From: Hormiphora californensis
Taxonomy: Eukaryota; Ctenophora; Tentaculata; Cydippida; Pleurobrachiidae
Reading direction: 5' to 3'
DNA length: 64,000 nucleotides
Assembly (NCBI GenBank): GCA_020137815.1
Contig: CM035361.1
Coordinates: 2,970,662-3,034,661 of the forward strand
Made by a program: the position numbers and the translations under genes. This document shows positions 37,999 through 46,091 of the stretch, in pieces. The notes beneath the pieces were generated by a model. The model saw only the letters and a program-made list of their open reading frames with translations. It was not told where the DNA came from and made no database searches. Numbering within the stretch: the stretch's first letter is position 1; every line of letters starts with the position of its first letter.

Positions 37999-39732
37999 GT
38001 GAGAGAGAGAGAGAGAGAGAGAGGACAGGAAAAAAAGAGAGAGAGGAAGCAATAGCTATTGAAAGATATGATGAAAGTGATTGGAGAGCAGTGTAAAATA
38101 TGTGTATTTATCCCGGTGCAACCAGGGGGTCCCCACCTAAGTTAATGGAGTGGTCAGTGTGGTCACACCTAAAAGTTCACTATCGACCCCTGACGACCTG
38201 TCATTTCAAAGAGCAGAGGACGGGAAGAGTTTTAGACCATCTCTCAGGTTGTACACATGGTCACACACCACAATTGTTCGTGGAGATGACATTAAAAAAG
38301 AGGTAGATGGAGAAGGAGGAGGCGAGGGTATGTTTTAAAATTAGGAATTTAGAAGGGTCTACTTGTTGAAAATGAGACGTGATATTAAACCGTGTACAGT
38401 ACACACATTATTAAATGGCGGGGGAGGATACTAGGATAGGTTATTATATGTTGGATTGGGTGGTATGATATAGGACATTGGGTGGTATGATAGGACATTA
38501 ATTGTTGTATTTAGGTGTTGTTAGGGGCTGATCGTTTAAGGAAGGACCCAGGGGGTCAAATCTTGTTATATGTTCTAACCATCCTTTACAATACAAATTT
38601 GCAGGGCGTGGTGAGATGAAAAAAAAGCTTCAATACATACCATGGCATATACCGATGTTTGATGTCGAGCAGACTTTATCTCTGTCCCGAATGATATATT
38701 ACTTGACCTGGAACAATGAATAGAATTAGTAGTAGTATTTAAGGCATATTTTATTGTGGAAATATTATTGGACTAGCGCACCCATTGGGTGCGCCTCAAG
38801 TAAGGGTTTTTTGATAACCCACCCGGCTTCGCCGAGTGGTTCTTTTCGCCACTTTTAACGTCAATAACACGGTTGCCATGGCAACTGAATTGATAACTAT
38901 GGGGACTGGCATGTTAAAAGGCATTCGAAAATATTAAAAAACTTCCGCTGGAAGTTCCAAAACTGTGAGTAACAGCTTTACAGCTTTGGGCACATAGAGT
39001 GTTTTATGAAGGAGCAGCCTGTCGCTTAGATACCGCCTAACGAACGACTTCGACGCGACATCTCCAAATTATAATAGAGATAATTTGAGGCAGTACATTC
39101 CATACAACTGTCAACCACCTGTACTAAACTGTGGGCGTCTTGGAACCAAAGAGTAACAGTAGTAGTATGACGATTGACGAAAAAACGGAAGAAAAAATTA
39201 AAATATACACGAAATAAACCTGAGTTTAGCTATTTCGTTGTCTCTTTTATCAATTTCAACCTTTAAGTTATTCATCTGTTCCCCCAACTGAAAAAGTTAT
39301 CATTTAATATTGGCCGACCCCAGGATAATTTAAAAATAAATTTAAGTCACAAATTGTCTTTTGTTCTTTTAATTAAATTATAACGATCTCACCTTCTCTT
39401 ACCTTAATAAACCATAACGATCTCACCTTCTCTTACCTTAATAAACCATAACGATCTCAACTTCTCTTACCTTACTTAACTATAACGATCTCACTTTCTC
39501 TTACCTTAATAAACCATAACGATCTCACTTTCTCTTACCTTAATAAACTATAACGATCTCACTTTCTCTTACATTACTAAACTATAACGATCTCACTTTC
39601 TCTTACCTCAATGACCATTCGTTGGGACGAGCTCGTTTCACCTATTTTACCCCTTGGTGACAATATCTTTAGAGTTGTGACGGAGCTGTCTCCGTTGATT
39701 TTGGGTAACATCGAAGTCTCTCCGGTTGCCAT
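18049..39732 (-). CDS. Coiled-coil protein, probably CCDC170-like
   Basis: Exons 5'->3': 39607-39732, 39220-39287, 38641-38707, 33976-34059, [missing], 31089-31170, 30889-30960, 30629-30725, 30191-30252, 29899-30009, 29430-29530, 29117-29244, 28919-29004, 28535-28633, 28219-28323, 20296-20415, 19881-20033, 19647-19727, 19406-19513, 19230-19328, 18771-18860, 18467-18580, 18049-18180. That gives at least 728 codons, close to the ~715 aa I recall for CCDC170. Almost every exon is heptad-like Lys/Glu/Leu coil (for example EKTVLITELKAKLHDKG). The non-coil part includes YLEELANTLQLDGE and the C-terminal ALAKVIGMDLEGCPLPDYE segment. Start chosen at MATGETSMLPKINGDSS, the first ATG opening the frame across the exon-1 donor. 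The phase break between 33976 and 31170 (an exon of 3n+2 nt is needed) shows that one exon is not found. The CCDC170 name comes from remembered family features, not an alignment; CCDC170 is reported to associate with microtubules. An 8-kb intron contains the nested gene at 21-28 kb. Confidence 0.75.
18886..19030. mobile_element. Second copy of the AAAGTCGG MITE, inserted in another repeat
   Basis: Starts TAAAGTCGGATTTTTTGAAA and shares the CpG-rich core with 17167-17321; the right terminus stops at GTTTCAAAAAA. The outer flanks are tgttcta and accctcctttaca, which are contiguous in other copies of a different repeat (for example 55345), so this element jumped into that one. Confidence 0.7.
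19202..19229. repeat. 11-bp tandem at a splice donor of the coiled-coil gene
   Basis: Three copies of 'agtactcaatt'-type sequence. On the minus strand each reads GTACTAATTGA, and the first is the donor of exon 19230-19328. Confidence 0.7.
20034..20195. repeat. Partial tandem copies of an exon 5' end with its acceptor
   Basis: The acceptor and first ~40 nt of exon 19881-20033 (acaccctgtaggg plus gttgtagagggaggcagttc) recur at about 20072-20120. A shorter exon-only fragment lies at about 20166-20192. Confidence 0.85.
20416..21060. repeat. Five tandem copies of an exon 5' end with its acceptor
   Basis: Units of 116-160 bp. Each carries about 50 nt of the 5' end of exon 20296-20415 (on the minus strand CAG|TTGATGCGGTATTTGGAG), preceded by (GA)n and 'gggaaataaggactacag'. 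Junctions lie at about 20416, 20574, 20701, 20821, 20937 and 21056. In the outermost copy the frame hits TAG soon after the homology ends, so only the innermost copy gives the full exon. Confidence 0.9.
22063..22095. repeat. ttaattagtgattt tandem in the introns of all three copies
   Basis: The 14-bp unit (ttaattagtgattt) occurs about twice here and about four to five times at 26388-26443 and 27476-27530. Copy number therefore grew after duplication. Confidence 0.8.
22874..26152 (+). mobile_element. Full-length APE-type non-LTR retrotransposon (RTE-like)
   Basis: Boundaries come from the uninterrupted paralogous exon at 26865-27299. Host sequence is shared up to ...gggtcg (22873) and resumes at caatagtgac (26153). 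About 14 bp present in the paralogue (ataaagtttggtgc) are missing at the junction, so insertion went with a small target deletion and no clear duplication. The element has a ~340-bp 5' leader, one 977-codon ORF, and almost no 3' UTR (ends ...taagtaagt). A single ORF plus a very short 3' end recalls the RTE group, but the clade is not established. Confidence 0.88.
23213..26146 (+). CDS. Endonuclease/reverse transcriptase polyprotein of non-LTR retrotransposon
   Basis: Intact 977-residue ORF. N-terminal apurinic-type endonuclease: GTFNCRTL, LQEHR (catalytic Glu), SVYSPT, VAGDFNARIG, LDYILV and GSDHRLL (catalytic Asp-His). Central reverse transcriptase: YRGISLTSIVAKTLNRML, QNGFREERSTVSHI, AFLDFVKAFDSI (first catalytic Asp), GVLQGDTLAPYLF, TDFADDVALLAD (catalytic FADD) and FKYLGSWV. 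The C-terminal region has YGCESWTLTKDME and TRMLRMALNK. All core catalytic motifs are present without stops, implying recent insertion. There is no separate gag-like ORF1 and no RNase H domain that I can see. Confidence 0.95.
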   Translation: MTRLNTRIGTFNCRTLRVKEKLKELVYQFADNGLGIITLQEHRIVHADTVRQIQAGLGETLITSTAWRNSAGASVGGVGVLMRTEYSKLICEIRAVSHRILAITLAGNPKLTVISVYSPTECANVEEVEKFHHDLRDYINTVPAHNLLVVAGDFNARIGWEDSGFGWYLHQHTSRNGELLQETVEETRLEVANVRFRKNKGRLWTFLSDGTGRKATLDYILVRRKWRNSIKDVDTSEALSSIGSDHRLLVARVKVTLRKRKLAPGRPNLDYSALKKDPELQERFSVEVRNRFAVLSPTGCTDASERYGGLIQAVEETSKKLLGKKRKRLKDTVAEDFRVKRAREDLESATARYHTSPSEETRSTVKEGKEALTEAYLAVEEEHLDRKIKSVERATRNAKTKESWRLVNEISGRKDKHPIQIEGTSPDDRKAKWFSHFQLLLGTEPPDEVDQDIPEVFPRADIYDGPFTEEEFKKAKDRIKEDKAYGNDAIAPEILKRCDIDDLVLTFCNDALCGKGIPEQWTLSNIVPVPKKGDLSQPGNYRGISLTSIVAKTLNRMLLHRIRPYIETVLLDSQNGFREERSTVSHILTLRRLIEGATAKQLPLAVAFLDFVKAFDSINRKRMIKVLRAYGIPGKIVDLIQWMYSNTRAQVLTPDGLTDIFEIVAGVLQGDTLAPYLFIIVLDYCMRTALERHPDIGFTLKPARSRRVRAERVTDTDFADDVALLADSVEDLGVIMREVESVCKEVGLEINRAKTEFMVEGIPDPGPLHSIDGTRIKLSEDFKYLGSWVRDSKRDIKVRKAKAWNACHGLRTVWNSKLNDKIKARLFVATVETVLLYGCESWTLTKDMERSLDGTYTRMLRMALNKNQYLLKMSNATLYGIGNLPILSTKIAERRLRLAGHAVRHPELTLNKVIQHKLWEPLHGNSRRGRPKQTFVDVLRRDTGLRETSELATVMTDRVGWRSVIHGVRKYHSWNPP
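26210..26391. mobile_element. piggyBac-like MITE at TTAA
   Basis: 182 bp between TTAA sites with inverted ends TTAAGGCCAAAGG / CCCTCTGGCCTTAA. It lies in the intron after domain copy 2. The orthologous place after copy 1 (22062-22065) is the unoccupied sequence gtgacTTAAttac, which directly shows the TTAA target. Confidence 0.88.
27313..27479. mobile_element. piggyBac-like MITE at TTAA (duplicated with copy 3)
   Basis: 167 bp, same ends and interior (ctaaaaagccactttcggg) as 26210-26391 and the same insertion point relative to the exon. It therefore predates the duplication that made copies 2 and 3. About 12 bp of the interior are missing relative to the other copy. Confidence 0.88.
27871..27910 (+). 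other. Conserved stem-loop ending at the last-exon acceptor
   Basis: GACAAAAAGTT-TGGGC-AACTTTTTGTC can form an 11-bp stem, and its end (TTTTTGTCAG) is the acceptor of the short final exon. The same sequence is found at 41641-41670 in the paralogue. Confidence 0.7.
28831..28917. mobile_element. pogo/Tc1-like MITE abutting a splice donor
   Basis: Starts TACAGTCGGACCCCGATTTA. The far end is degenerate (ggggtccaatagta) and touches the donor of exon 28919-29004, whose intron begins GTACTATTGG on the minus strand. Confidence 0.8.
29287..29412. repeat. 33-bp tandem repeat
   Basis: Four copies of 'agtaaaagtaacaatctc' plus 'tattctgctctcttt', ending about 20 bp before the donor of coiled-coil exon 29430-29530. 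Confidence 0.85.
29717..29895. repeat. 9-bp minisatellite (gacagacat) at a splice donor
   Basis: About 19 copies of gacagacat with one insertion near 29826. The array ends a few bases from the donor of exon 29899-30009 (minus strand AAAAG|GTATGACATG), and the donor flank itself resembles the unit. Confidence 0.92.
30316..30622. repeat. Minisatellite (ccacctaaaccct-type, ~18-21 bp) at a splice donor
   Basis: About a dozen copies of ccacctaaaccctccccagat and variants, ending within 8 bp of the donor of exon 30629-30725. The left edge also holds an inverted pair (gaattgtccgggggagaggg / ccctctcccccggaaattc). Confidence 0.9.
31200..31850. repeat. Long purine-only (GGGA/GGA) tract
   Basis: About 650 bp almost free of pyrimidines on the plus strand, dominated by gggagg. 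It produces long Pro/Ser/Leu and Arg/Gly shadow ORFs on both strands that are not genes. It lies upstream of exon 31089-31170 and may hide the missing exon. Confidence 0.9.
32325..32505. repeat. GA-rich microsatellite
   Basis: Several (GA)n runs separated by short interruptions, in the coiled-coil gene intron. Confidence 0.9.
32982..33156 (+). mobile_element. pogo/Tc1-like MITE
   Basis: 175 bp, TACAGTCGGACCCCGATTTA to GGGGTCCGACTGTA with TA at both ends and internal copies of ccactaaatcgggg. It sits between gacttgaccc and ggtcaagtcg, so it may have split an older inverted repeat. Confidence 0.85.
33160..33960. other. Intron sequence, no gene seen
   Basis: Unique-looking intron DNA with CpG-rich patches near 33290 (cgcgcgcgg) and a ctgctgctgctg run near 33425. 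No coding signal, and no place for the missing exon was recognised. Confidence 0.6.
34137..35885. other. Homopolymer-inflated block, probably low-quality sequence
   Basis: Runs of G, A, C or T are stretched throughout (for example 34430-34570 and 35210-35340), unlike any flanking DNA. Recognisable motifs appear smeared: near 34220 a form of the MITE end (cccccgatttccggggtaaa), and near 35430-35490 a possible coiled-coil exon remnant with acceptor- and donor-like edges. Best read as consensus error or read-end noise. Annotated ORFs here should be ignored. Confidence 0.75.
35886..37574. other. Intron sequence with CT microsatellites
   Basis: Intron of the coiled-coil gene between exons 33976-34059 and 38641-38707. 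It contains CT repeats at about 36110-36195, a few purine-rich stretches and no supportable exon. Confidence 0.6.
37579..37644 (+). mobile_element. Short pogo/Tc1-like MITE
   Basis: 66 bp, TACAGTCGGACCCCGATTTA to GAGGTCCGACTGTA. Both ends are kept and the interior is mostly deleted. Confidence 0.85.
37778..38025. repeat. Opposed (CT)n and (GA)n arrays
   Basis: A (CT)n run of about 65 bp (37778-37842) is followed about 65 bp later by a (GA)n run of about 115 bp (37908-38025). The two are complementary and could form a hairpin. Confidence 0.9.
39375..39606. repeat. ~34-bp minisatellite containing the exon-1 splice donor
   Basis: Seven copies of 'ataacgatctcactttctcttacctta'-type sequence. On the minus strand every copy reads AAG|GTAAGAGAAAGTGAGATCG, and the outermost is the true donor of coiled-coil exon 1 (GAG|GTAAGAGAAAG). 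Confidence 0.92.
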
Positions 39733-40257
39733 GGTATAAAAAGTCTAAAATTGATGAAGGAGTTAATATATTGAACACACCTCGTTCAACAGAATAATCG
39801 GTAAAAATCTCCCGAAACTTGGTCTTCGATATTAATTCTATGTTTTCTCTGTCTACATATAATCTCCCTCTTTGTATGTCTCTCCTCGCCAACTTTCTAA
39901 AACATTTGAAATAGTCCGTGCTCATAAGTGGTTAACTGGACTGAGCGGGAGACAGCTCAGTGTTAGAAAGATAACTGTTTGATAGACACAGAGATATTGA
40001 GAGATATTGCCTGGCTAGACTGTGTTTCGGGAGGGTTAGAACATAGCAAGAGAGATATTGAGCTTCGTAATTGACACACGTGCTATCATCTTTCCGGGAG
40101 CCAATGAAAAAAAGGTTGAAAGTTTTTCATAACGTTTCATCAAAAACAGCTGATGGAGAAGGGAAGGCGTGGACTGTGGCACATGCAGTACACGTCTCTA
40201 ATAAACGGACTAGTTATATATATATCTGCATTCATTTCGTTGTATCCTTTCTTGAAG

Positions 40258-41699
40258 ATGTTTCTCAAGCGATTGCTCCTTGTCGTTTTGCTGATTCACT
40301 CTGTGAATCCCGCAGGTTGGTAACAAACTATAAATTAATTGAAAATATCCATGTTCATTATCGGTAGTTCATAGTTCGTTTTAAGCAAGAGCTTGGACCA
40401 GCTAGAAATTCCTGTCAGAAATCTGTGAGCCAAAATTAATCACACTTGCAATATTATTTCAGCGTGGATTCCAGTTGAACCAGGGGCTCTGATCTCAAAT
40501 TTTGATCTGGAGAGCACCCCTCTTCAAATCAAAACCAACTCTGCAGCCGGGAGTGGGGAACAGATTATATTTTATGATCGGATTGTAGTGTATGCATACA
40601 ACGGTGTGAGTTGGATTGGAGCACTGCAGGTGAAGTTCGCCTCTCCTATCCAATACCGAATCGACTACTGCGCCGGGTGGACTGATCTCCCAGTACAACC
40701 ACCAGATGAAGTGAATAAGATTTGGACCATTAGAAAAACGGCTACTAATCTCGGAATAGATTGCAATGAGGTGGAGGTTCTAAACTTCCAGTTCAGTGGT
40801 ATAAACAGTGGTAAAGACTGTGTATCAAGGTGGGGAGGAGATAAAGTGAATCAGATACGCTTTCACTCCGACGATGCTGCATCAGACCACTACCGTCGAA
40901 AGCCAGGTAACGAAATTAACAAAAAAACATCATATGATTTTTCATGATTTTTTCTTCACCCAGATGCCTTTTGCAAAAAGGCATAGGGGTTTAGAAATCT
41001 AAACGGATATAGTGACTATGTGTAGCAAGTCAGCTCTCTTGTCCCGTTTCAGGTTGCGAGGGGCAACATGTAGCAACTAGAGCCACGCACACAACAACAA
41101 CCTGCTCCTTCATAAACCACTTCATTGACACGTTTTCAGGAAATGTGTGGCGCACAATTCCGCAATGTGGCGCGCAATTTAGTGCTACTAAAACACAAGG
41201 ATTTGTTCTATACTGTTTGCGTGATCTATAAATGATCCAAAATGTCTGTCCCGCCTTCGTGTTAGAAATGAAACGTTAGCGGGGAAACATAGCATTATGA
41301 AACATAATGCATTTATTCTTGTTTGCCATGATAAGCTGCATATATATATCGAATCTCTTGAGACCATTTCTATTGATCAGCACAAACGTGTCCCGGCTTT
41401 ACCGTGGACGGATCTGTGCAAGGAAGTTGGCACTACATTGTTCCTGGACAGACCGTGACGATCAACTGTCAGAAGAAGCACGTACGAGACGGTAGCCCTG
41501 AGATGACCTGTAATGACGATACAATTTGGGATGATGAAGTTCCTCTTTGCAGGAAACTGAGTAAGTATGATTGTATGAGTGGTGAGTATGTCAGGGAAGT
41601 AGCCGTTGTATTTGGGTCTGGGCAATTTAACTTTTTTACCCGACAAAAAGTTTGGGCAACTTTTTGTCAGCTAACTTCCCTTTTGACCATTTTTTCTAA
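40258..41699 (+). CDS. Secreted protein: conserved domain plus one sushi module
   Basis: Exons 40258-40315, 40463-40906, 41381-41560 and 41671-41699 sum to 711 nt (236 aa plus stop). Signal peptide MFLKRLLLVVLLIHSVNPA. The domain holds AWIPVEPGALISNFDLESTP, YNGVSWIGALQVKFASPIQY, CAGWTDLPVQPP, IWTIRKTATNLGIDCNEVE, DCVSRWGGDKV and SDHYRRKP. One sushi module follows (TCPGFTVDGSVQG, QTVTINCQKKHV, TCNDD, WDDEVPLC). The last exon encodes TNFPFDHFF and is spliced at the base of a stem-loop shared with the 21-28 kb gene. Phases are 1-1, as in the paralogues. AATAAA lies at 41797. It is the only intact compact member here, and starts 525 bp from the oppositely oriented coiled-coil gene, so a shared promoter is possible. 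I recognise the sushi module; the other domain has no name I can assign. Confidence 0.88.
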
Positions 41700-41796
41700 C
41701 TGTTCACGCCCTTTCAATGACATCTCAGGTTCCTGATCAGTCATAGAGATAAGAGACTTCGTCCGACTGCTGTGGAAATTTGAAGTTGTCACCAAA

Positions 41797-41802
41797 AATA
41801 AA
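41797..41802 (+). promoter_or_regulatory. Polyadenylation signal AATAAA
   Basis: 98 bp after the stop of the sushi gene at 40258-41699. Confidence 0.6.
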
Positions 41803-42017
41803 ATTCGTGAAATTGTGTAAAATAAATTGGTGAAATTTATTACTTTTCGACGCGCGCATCCCTCCTGAAGGGCGCGCATTTGGGATCTGCAGCGCATTTC
41901 AAATGTTTACGCTGCAGCTCAGTCCCCTGTATTTTATCGCGATATCGGTTGTAGGTGGCCGCGCCGTCAAAAACGCACGCACTTGAGGACTTCAGATCCA
42001 TCTGTTAAAAAGTGAAA

Positions 42018-42454
<437 letters not shown>

Positions 42455-42604
42455 GAATATAATATTCATTTACAGACAACGAATGTTTAAGATATCATTT
42501 CTTCAATCAAATATTTAACTTAAATCTCAAATAACGTATAACATCTGTATTATGTAAAAACTTGAAATCGTGTAAAATGTCTATGGTCTATCGTCGTCAA
42601 AAGG

Positions 42605-45564
42605 TTAAAAGAAGGGGTTTTGTGACTGGGTAAACTCTACGTAATCAAGAAAACCGTCTTTATTGATGTCGTCACTCTTCAGAATATCATCTATCACCTG
42701 AAAAATATGGTACGATAACATCATGAAATGGGCTTTTGAGGACTTGAGGTATTATACCCATTTGAACTCCAATCGGTACATTACAAACCCCATGAGGCCC
42801 CTCGGAAATGTTCAAGTCATGCACAATCAAGTCACGCCCACCAATCACAGCTCAGAACGCGCGAAGCACTCCGCGCGTTCTGAGCTGTGATTGGTGGGCG
42901 TGACTTGATTGTGCATGACTTGAACATTTCCGAGGGGCCTCATAGTGGGATGTGCGTAGTGAACTGATCACATTTATAAGAAGTATTAATTTGTTAATTA
43001 GTAAATTAAGATAGTTTTAAAAAGAATTCAGACCTGAATAAGAGCCTCCTCGTCCTGTATTCCGTGTTCACTAAAATGTGAAATTGCATGGACCAACTCT
43101 GGAATAATGGTCAAGCTTAACACGGTCATTAGTTAATTAACTTTTGGTAGAAAATTTTAGAACTGCAGAAGCGATTATTCTTTCCATATACATACTGTCA
43201 TACTATAACTGTACTGGAACAACATTTAGCAAAAAGTTGTTGAGTTTACTCAAAAAGTAAAAAGAATTGTTACCTAGCCCGTCCAAGCTCTGGCTATTGT
43301 CGTAATCATGTTGACGGAACCAGTGGAAATGCAGCTCTTCCTCTGACTCTAACGTTGTCTAGTAGGGAAATTATGTTGCTTAGCAACGTTGTCTAGTAGG
43401 GAAATTATGTTGCTTAGCAACGTTGTCTAGCAGGGAAATTATGTTGCTTAGCAACGTTGTCTAGTAGGGAAATTATGTTGCTTAGCAACGTTGTCTAGCA
43501 GGGAAATTATGTTGCTTAGCAACGTTGTCTAGTGGGGAAATTATGTTGCTTAGCAACGTTGTCTAGCAGGGAAATTAGGTTGCTTAGCATCGTTGTCTAG
43601 TAGGGAAATTATGTTGCTTAGCAACGTTGTCTAGTGGGGAAATTATGTTGCTGAGCAACGTTGTCTAGTGGGGAAATTGTGTTGCTTAGCAACGTTGTCT
43701 AGCAGGGAAATTATGTTGCTTAGCAACGTATTCCGCTGGGTTGCTCTGATCGACCGGGAATATCAAACCCCTAAAAACTAATTAACTAATTACCGCAGCA
43801 TTTCCAAGTTCTTCAGACAAGTGGGCCAGAACGTGTTCTCTGCTGTCTGCCCCATGATCATGATGGTGATCTCCGTGACTTGTAACTGCATAATGGGGGA
43901 TTAATTATATTTTTAACAGTTGGGCCACGGGATGATCAGGGGGAATGGAATTTTTTGGGGAATTTGAGATTTCAGATTTATTTCTAAAACCTCTTTAGGG
44001 TAGGCGGGGGTAATTCGGGTCACCTTTTTGATTAAAGTGGTATTCCCTTGGTTGTGGCAGAATGTCTGCACATAAAATCTATTCAATTTATCCAATGTGA
44101 CACTTGTTAACATATTTGGACTGTTGAAGTTTTCAAATCCAACCTTTTTCACACATAAAAAAGCCCACGAAATCGTTAGTTTGCGTATTGTTGGTAAATC
44201 GGGTCAGTGGCTAAATCGGGCCACGCGCGTATTCAGCCAATCACAGCCCTCGCAAACAAACACGTGACCAAATGACCCGAATTACCAACACAGCGTGTTG
44301 CCGCTGAAATCATGCGGTTAATTCGGGTCAAGTGTTTGTAATTCGGGCCAGCTGTTGGTTGGCTGATGGTTGGCTGTTTTAGGGGCCTCTAGGGGGCCTC
44401 TAGGGGCCTCTAGGGGCCTCTAGAGGCCCCCAGAGGCCCCCTGGAGGCCCCCAGAGGCCCTTAGAGGCCCCTAGAGACCCCCTAGAGACCCCTTGAGACC
44501 CCTAAAGGCCCCTTAAGGCCTCTAGAGGACCCTTGAGACCCCTAAAGGCCCCCTAGAGGCCCCTAGAGGCCCCTTAGAGGCCCCTAAAGGCCCCCTAGAG
44601 GCCCCTAGAGGCCCTTAGAGGCCCCCTAGAGGCCCCAGAGGCCCCCTGGAGGCCCCTAGAGGCCCCCTAGAGACCCCTTGAGACCCCTTAAGGCCCCCTA
44701 GAGGCCCCTAGAAGCCCCTAGAGGCCCCCTAAAAGCCCCTAGAGGCCCCTAGAGGCTCCTTAGAGGCCCCTAGAGGCCCCAAGAGGCCCCTAGAGGCCCT
44801 CTAGAGGCCCCTAGAGGCCCCGAGAGGCCCCTAGAGGCCCCTAAAGGCCCCCTAGAGGCCCCAAGAGGCCCCTAGAGGCCCCAAGAGGCCCCTAGAGGCC
44901 CCCTAAAAGCCCCTAGAGGCCCCTTAGAGGCCCCTAAAGGCCCCCTAGAGGCCCCAAGAGGCCCCTAAAGGCCCCCAGAGGCCCCAAATCGAGAAGAAAG
45001 CATAAAATATGGGGCCAGAAATCACTCAAACTTGCTGATTTATCGCAAAAATAAGGTGACCCGAATTAGCCGATTTGCCTGTGACCCGAATTACAAACAT
45101 GACCCGAATTAGACACACTGTTTTATGACGTCATTTTGGTAAATCAATAATGACGTAATTCCTTCAAAAACTTAGCCAATAAGTGCTGAATTATCCCATT
45201 GGATAAAATCATATGTTTTCTTCTCGAAAAAATTCCGCAAATTCACGGGAATACCAATTGAATCCAAAATCGGGAAATGAACGATATTCCGTATTTCAAA
45301 TTTTCCCGCCAAATCTTGATACATTAGAATGGCCCGAATTACAAACAAGTGACCCGAATTACCAACTGACCCGAATTACCCCCTCCTACCCTACTCTCGC
45401 TATTTTTCAAAATGCGGGGGAGTGAGACATAACGTTAGACTGTAACCGAAATAGTGATATTTTCATCTGTTGAAGGACCGTGCTCATGGTGTGATTGGCC
45501 CCCAATCCCCATCCAACTAACCTTGACTGGGTAAGAGCACCAGTAACACAACTAGCAACAACAT
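42605..45564 (-). CDS. MCFD2: MCFD2-like EF-hand cargo receptor subunit
   Basis: Exons 45522-45564, 43794-43885, 43274-43358, 43034-43098 and 42605-42697; the frame is continuous at about 125 residues, close to MCFD2 size. A short signal peptide (MLLLVVLLVLLPSQ) is followed by a His-rich segment (SHGDHHHDHGADSREHV), then LSEELGNAA and ELHFHWFRQHDYDNSQSLDG. EF-hand 1 loop is DYDNSQSLDGLE; EF-hand 2 loop is DINKDGFLDYVE, with canonical Asp/Asn/Asp and Glu ligands. The tail is FTQSQNPFF. MCFD2 binds LMAN1/ERGIC-53 with calcium and helps export glycoproteins from the ER. The first intron contains the GGCCCCTAGA satellite, and the exon-3 acceptor is embedded in a 34-bp minisatellite. A different EF-hand secretory protein is possible but less likely. 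Confidence 0.87.
42792..42943. repeat. Perfect 72-bp inverted repeat with 8-nt loop
   Basis: Arms 42792-42863 and 42872-42943 are exact reverse complements around aagcactc, starting ATGAGGCCCCTCGG. No flanking duplication seen. In the last intron of the MCFD2-like gene. Confidence 0.97.
43354..43727. repeat. 34-bp minisatellite, 11 copies, containing the MCFD2 exon-3 acceptor
   Basis: Unit gttgtctag(t/c)agggaaattatg then ttgcttagcaac, exactly 34 bp in nearly all copies. The first five bases of copy 1 are exon sequence (gttgt); on the minus strand every copy reads CTAG|ACAAC, identical to the true acceptor and exon start. Confidence 0.95.
44385..44985. repeat. GGCCCCTAGA satellite, ~600 bp
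   Basis: About 60 imperfect copies of a 9-12 bp unit, ggcccctaga with variants (cttag, caag, ctaaa). The first 40 bp are in the opposite sense (aggggcctct), so the array starts with an inversion. Intron 1 of the MCFD2-like gene. Confidence 0.95.
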
Positions 45565-45722
45565 CACTGGGAAAATGTACTGCAGCAGCTTCAACACATG
45601 GGATCAGCTGTACATCCCACGTAGACGATGTGTACATCGGAACCACATGAGGTGATGGGGGTGGGAGAGAGAGAGAGAAAGGAGAGAGAGAGAGAGAGAG
45701 GAGAGAGGAGAGAGGCGAGAGG

Positions 45723-45758
<36 letters not shown>

Positions 45759-46043
45759 CGATGAGAGAGGAGCGAAGAGAGAGAGAGAGGCGAGAGAGAG
45801 AGAGAGAGAGAAAGAGAGGAGAGAGAAAGGATAGAGAGAGAGAGAGTAGAGAGAGAGAGAGAAGAAGAGAAGAGGAGTGAGAGAGAGAGAGAGAGAGGAG
45901 AGAGCGTAGAGAGAGAGGAGCGCGAGAGAGGAGAGAGAGCGAGAGGCCCATATATCTCCGAGATATCAGTAGCGCTATAGTCGACGCGAGAGATCTTCTC
46001 TCTCTCTCTTATATGCTAGTCTCTCTCTGCTCTCTCTATTCTC

Positions 46044-46091
<48 letters not shown>

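Noticed and set aside
38770-38870. gcgcacccattgggtgcgc and cggcttcgccg hairpins as a structured RNA or SINE head
   Set aside because: Short stems only, with no A/B boxes or target duplications recognised; left as intron sequence.
43354-43727. Regular 34-bp repeats resembling a CRISPR array
   Set aside because: Units are contiguous with no spacers, the locus is in an animal intron, and the array grows from a splice acceptor.
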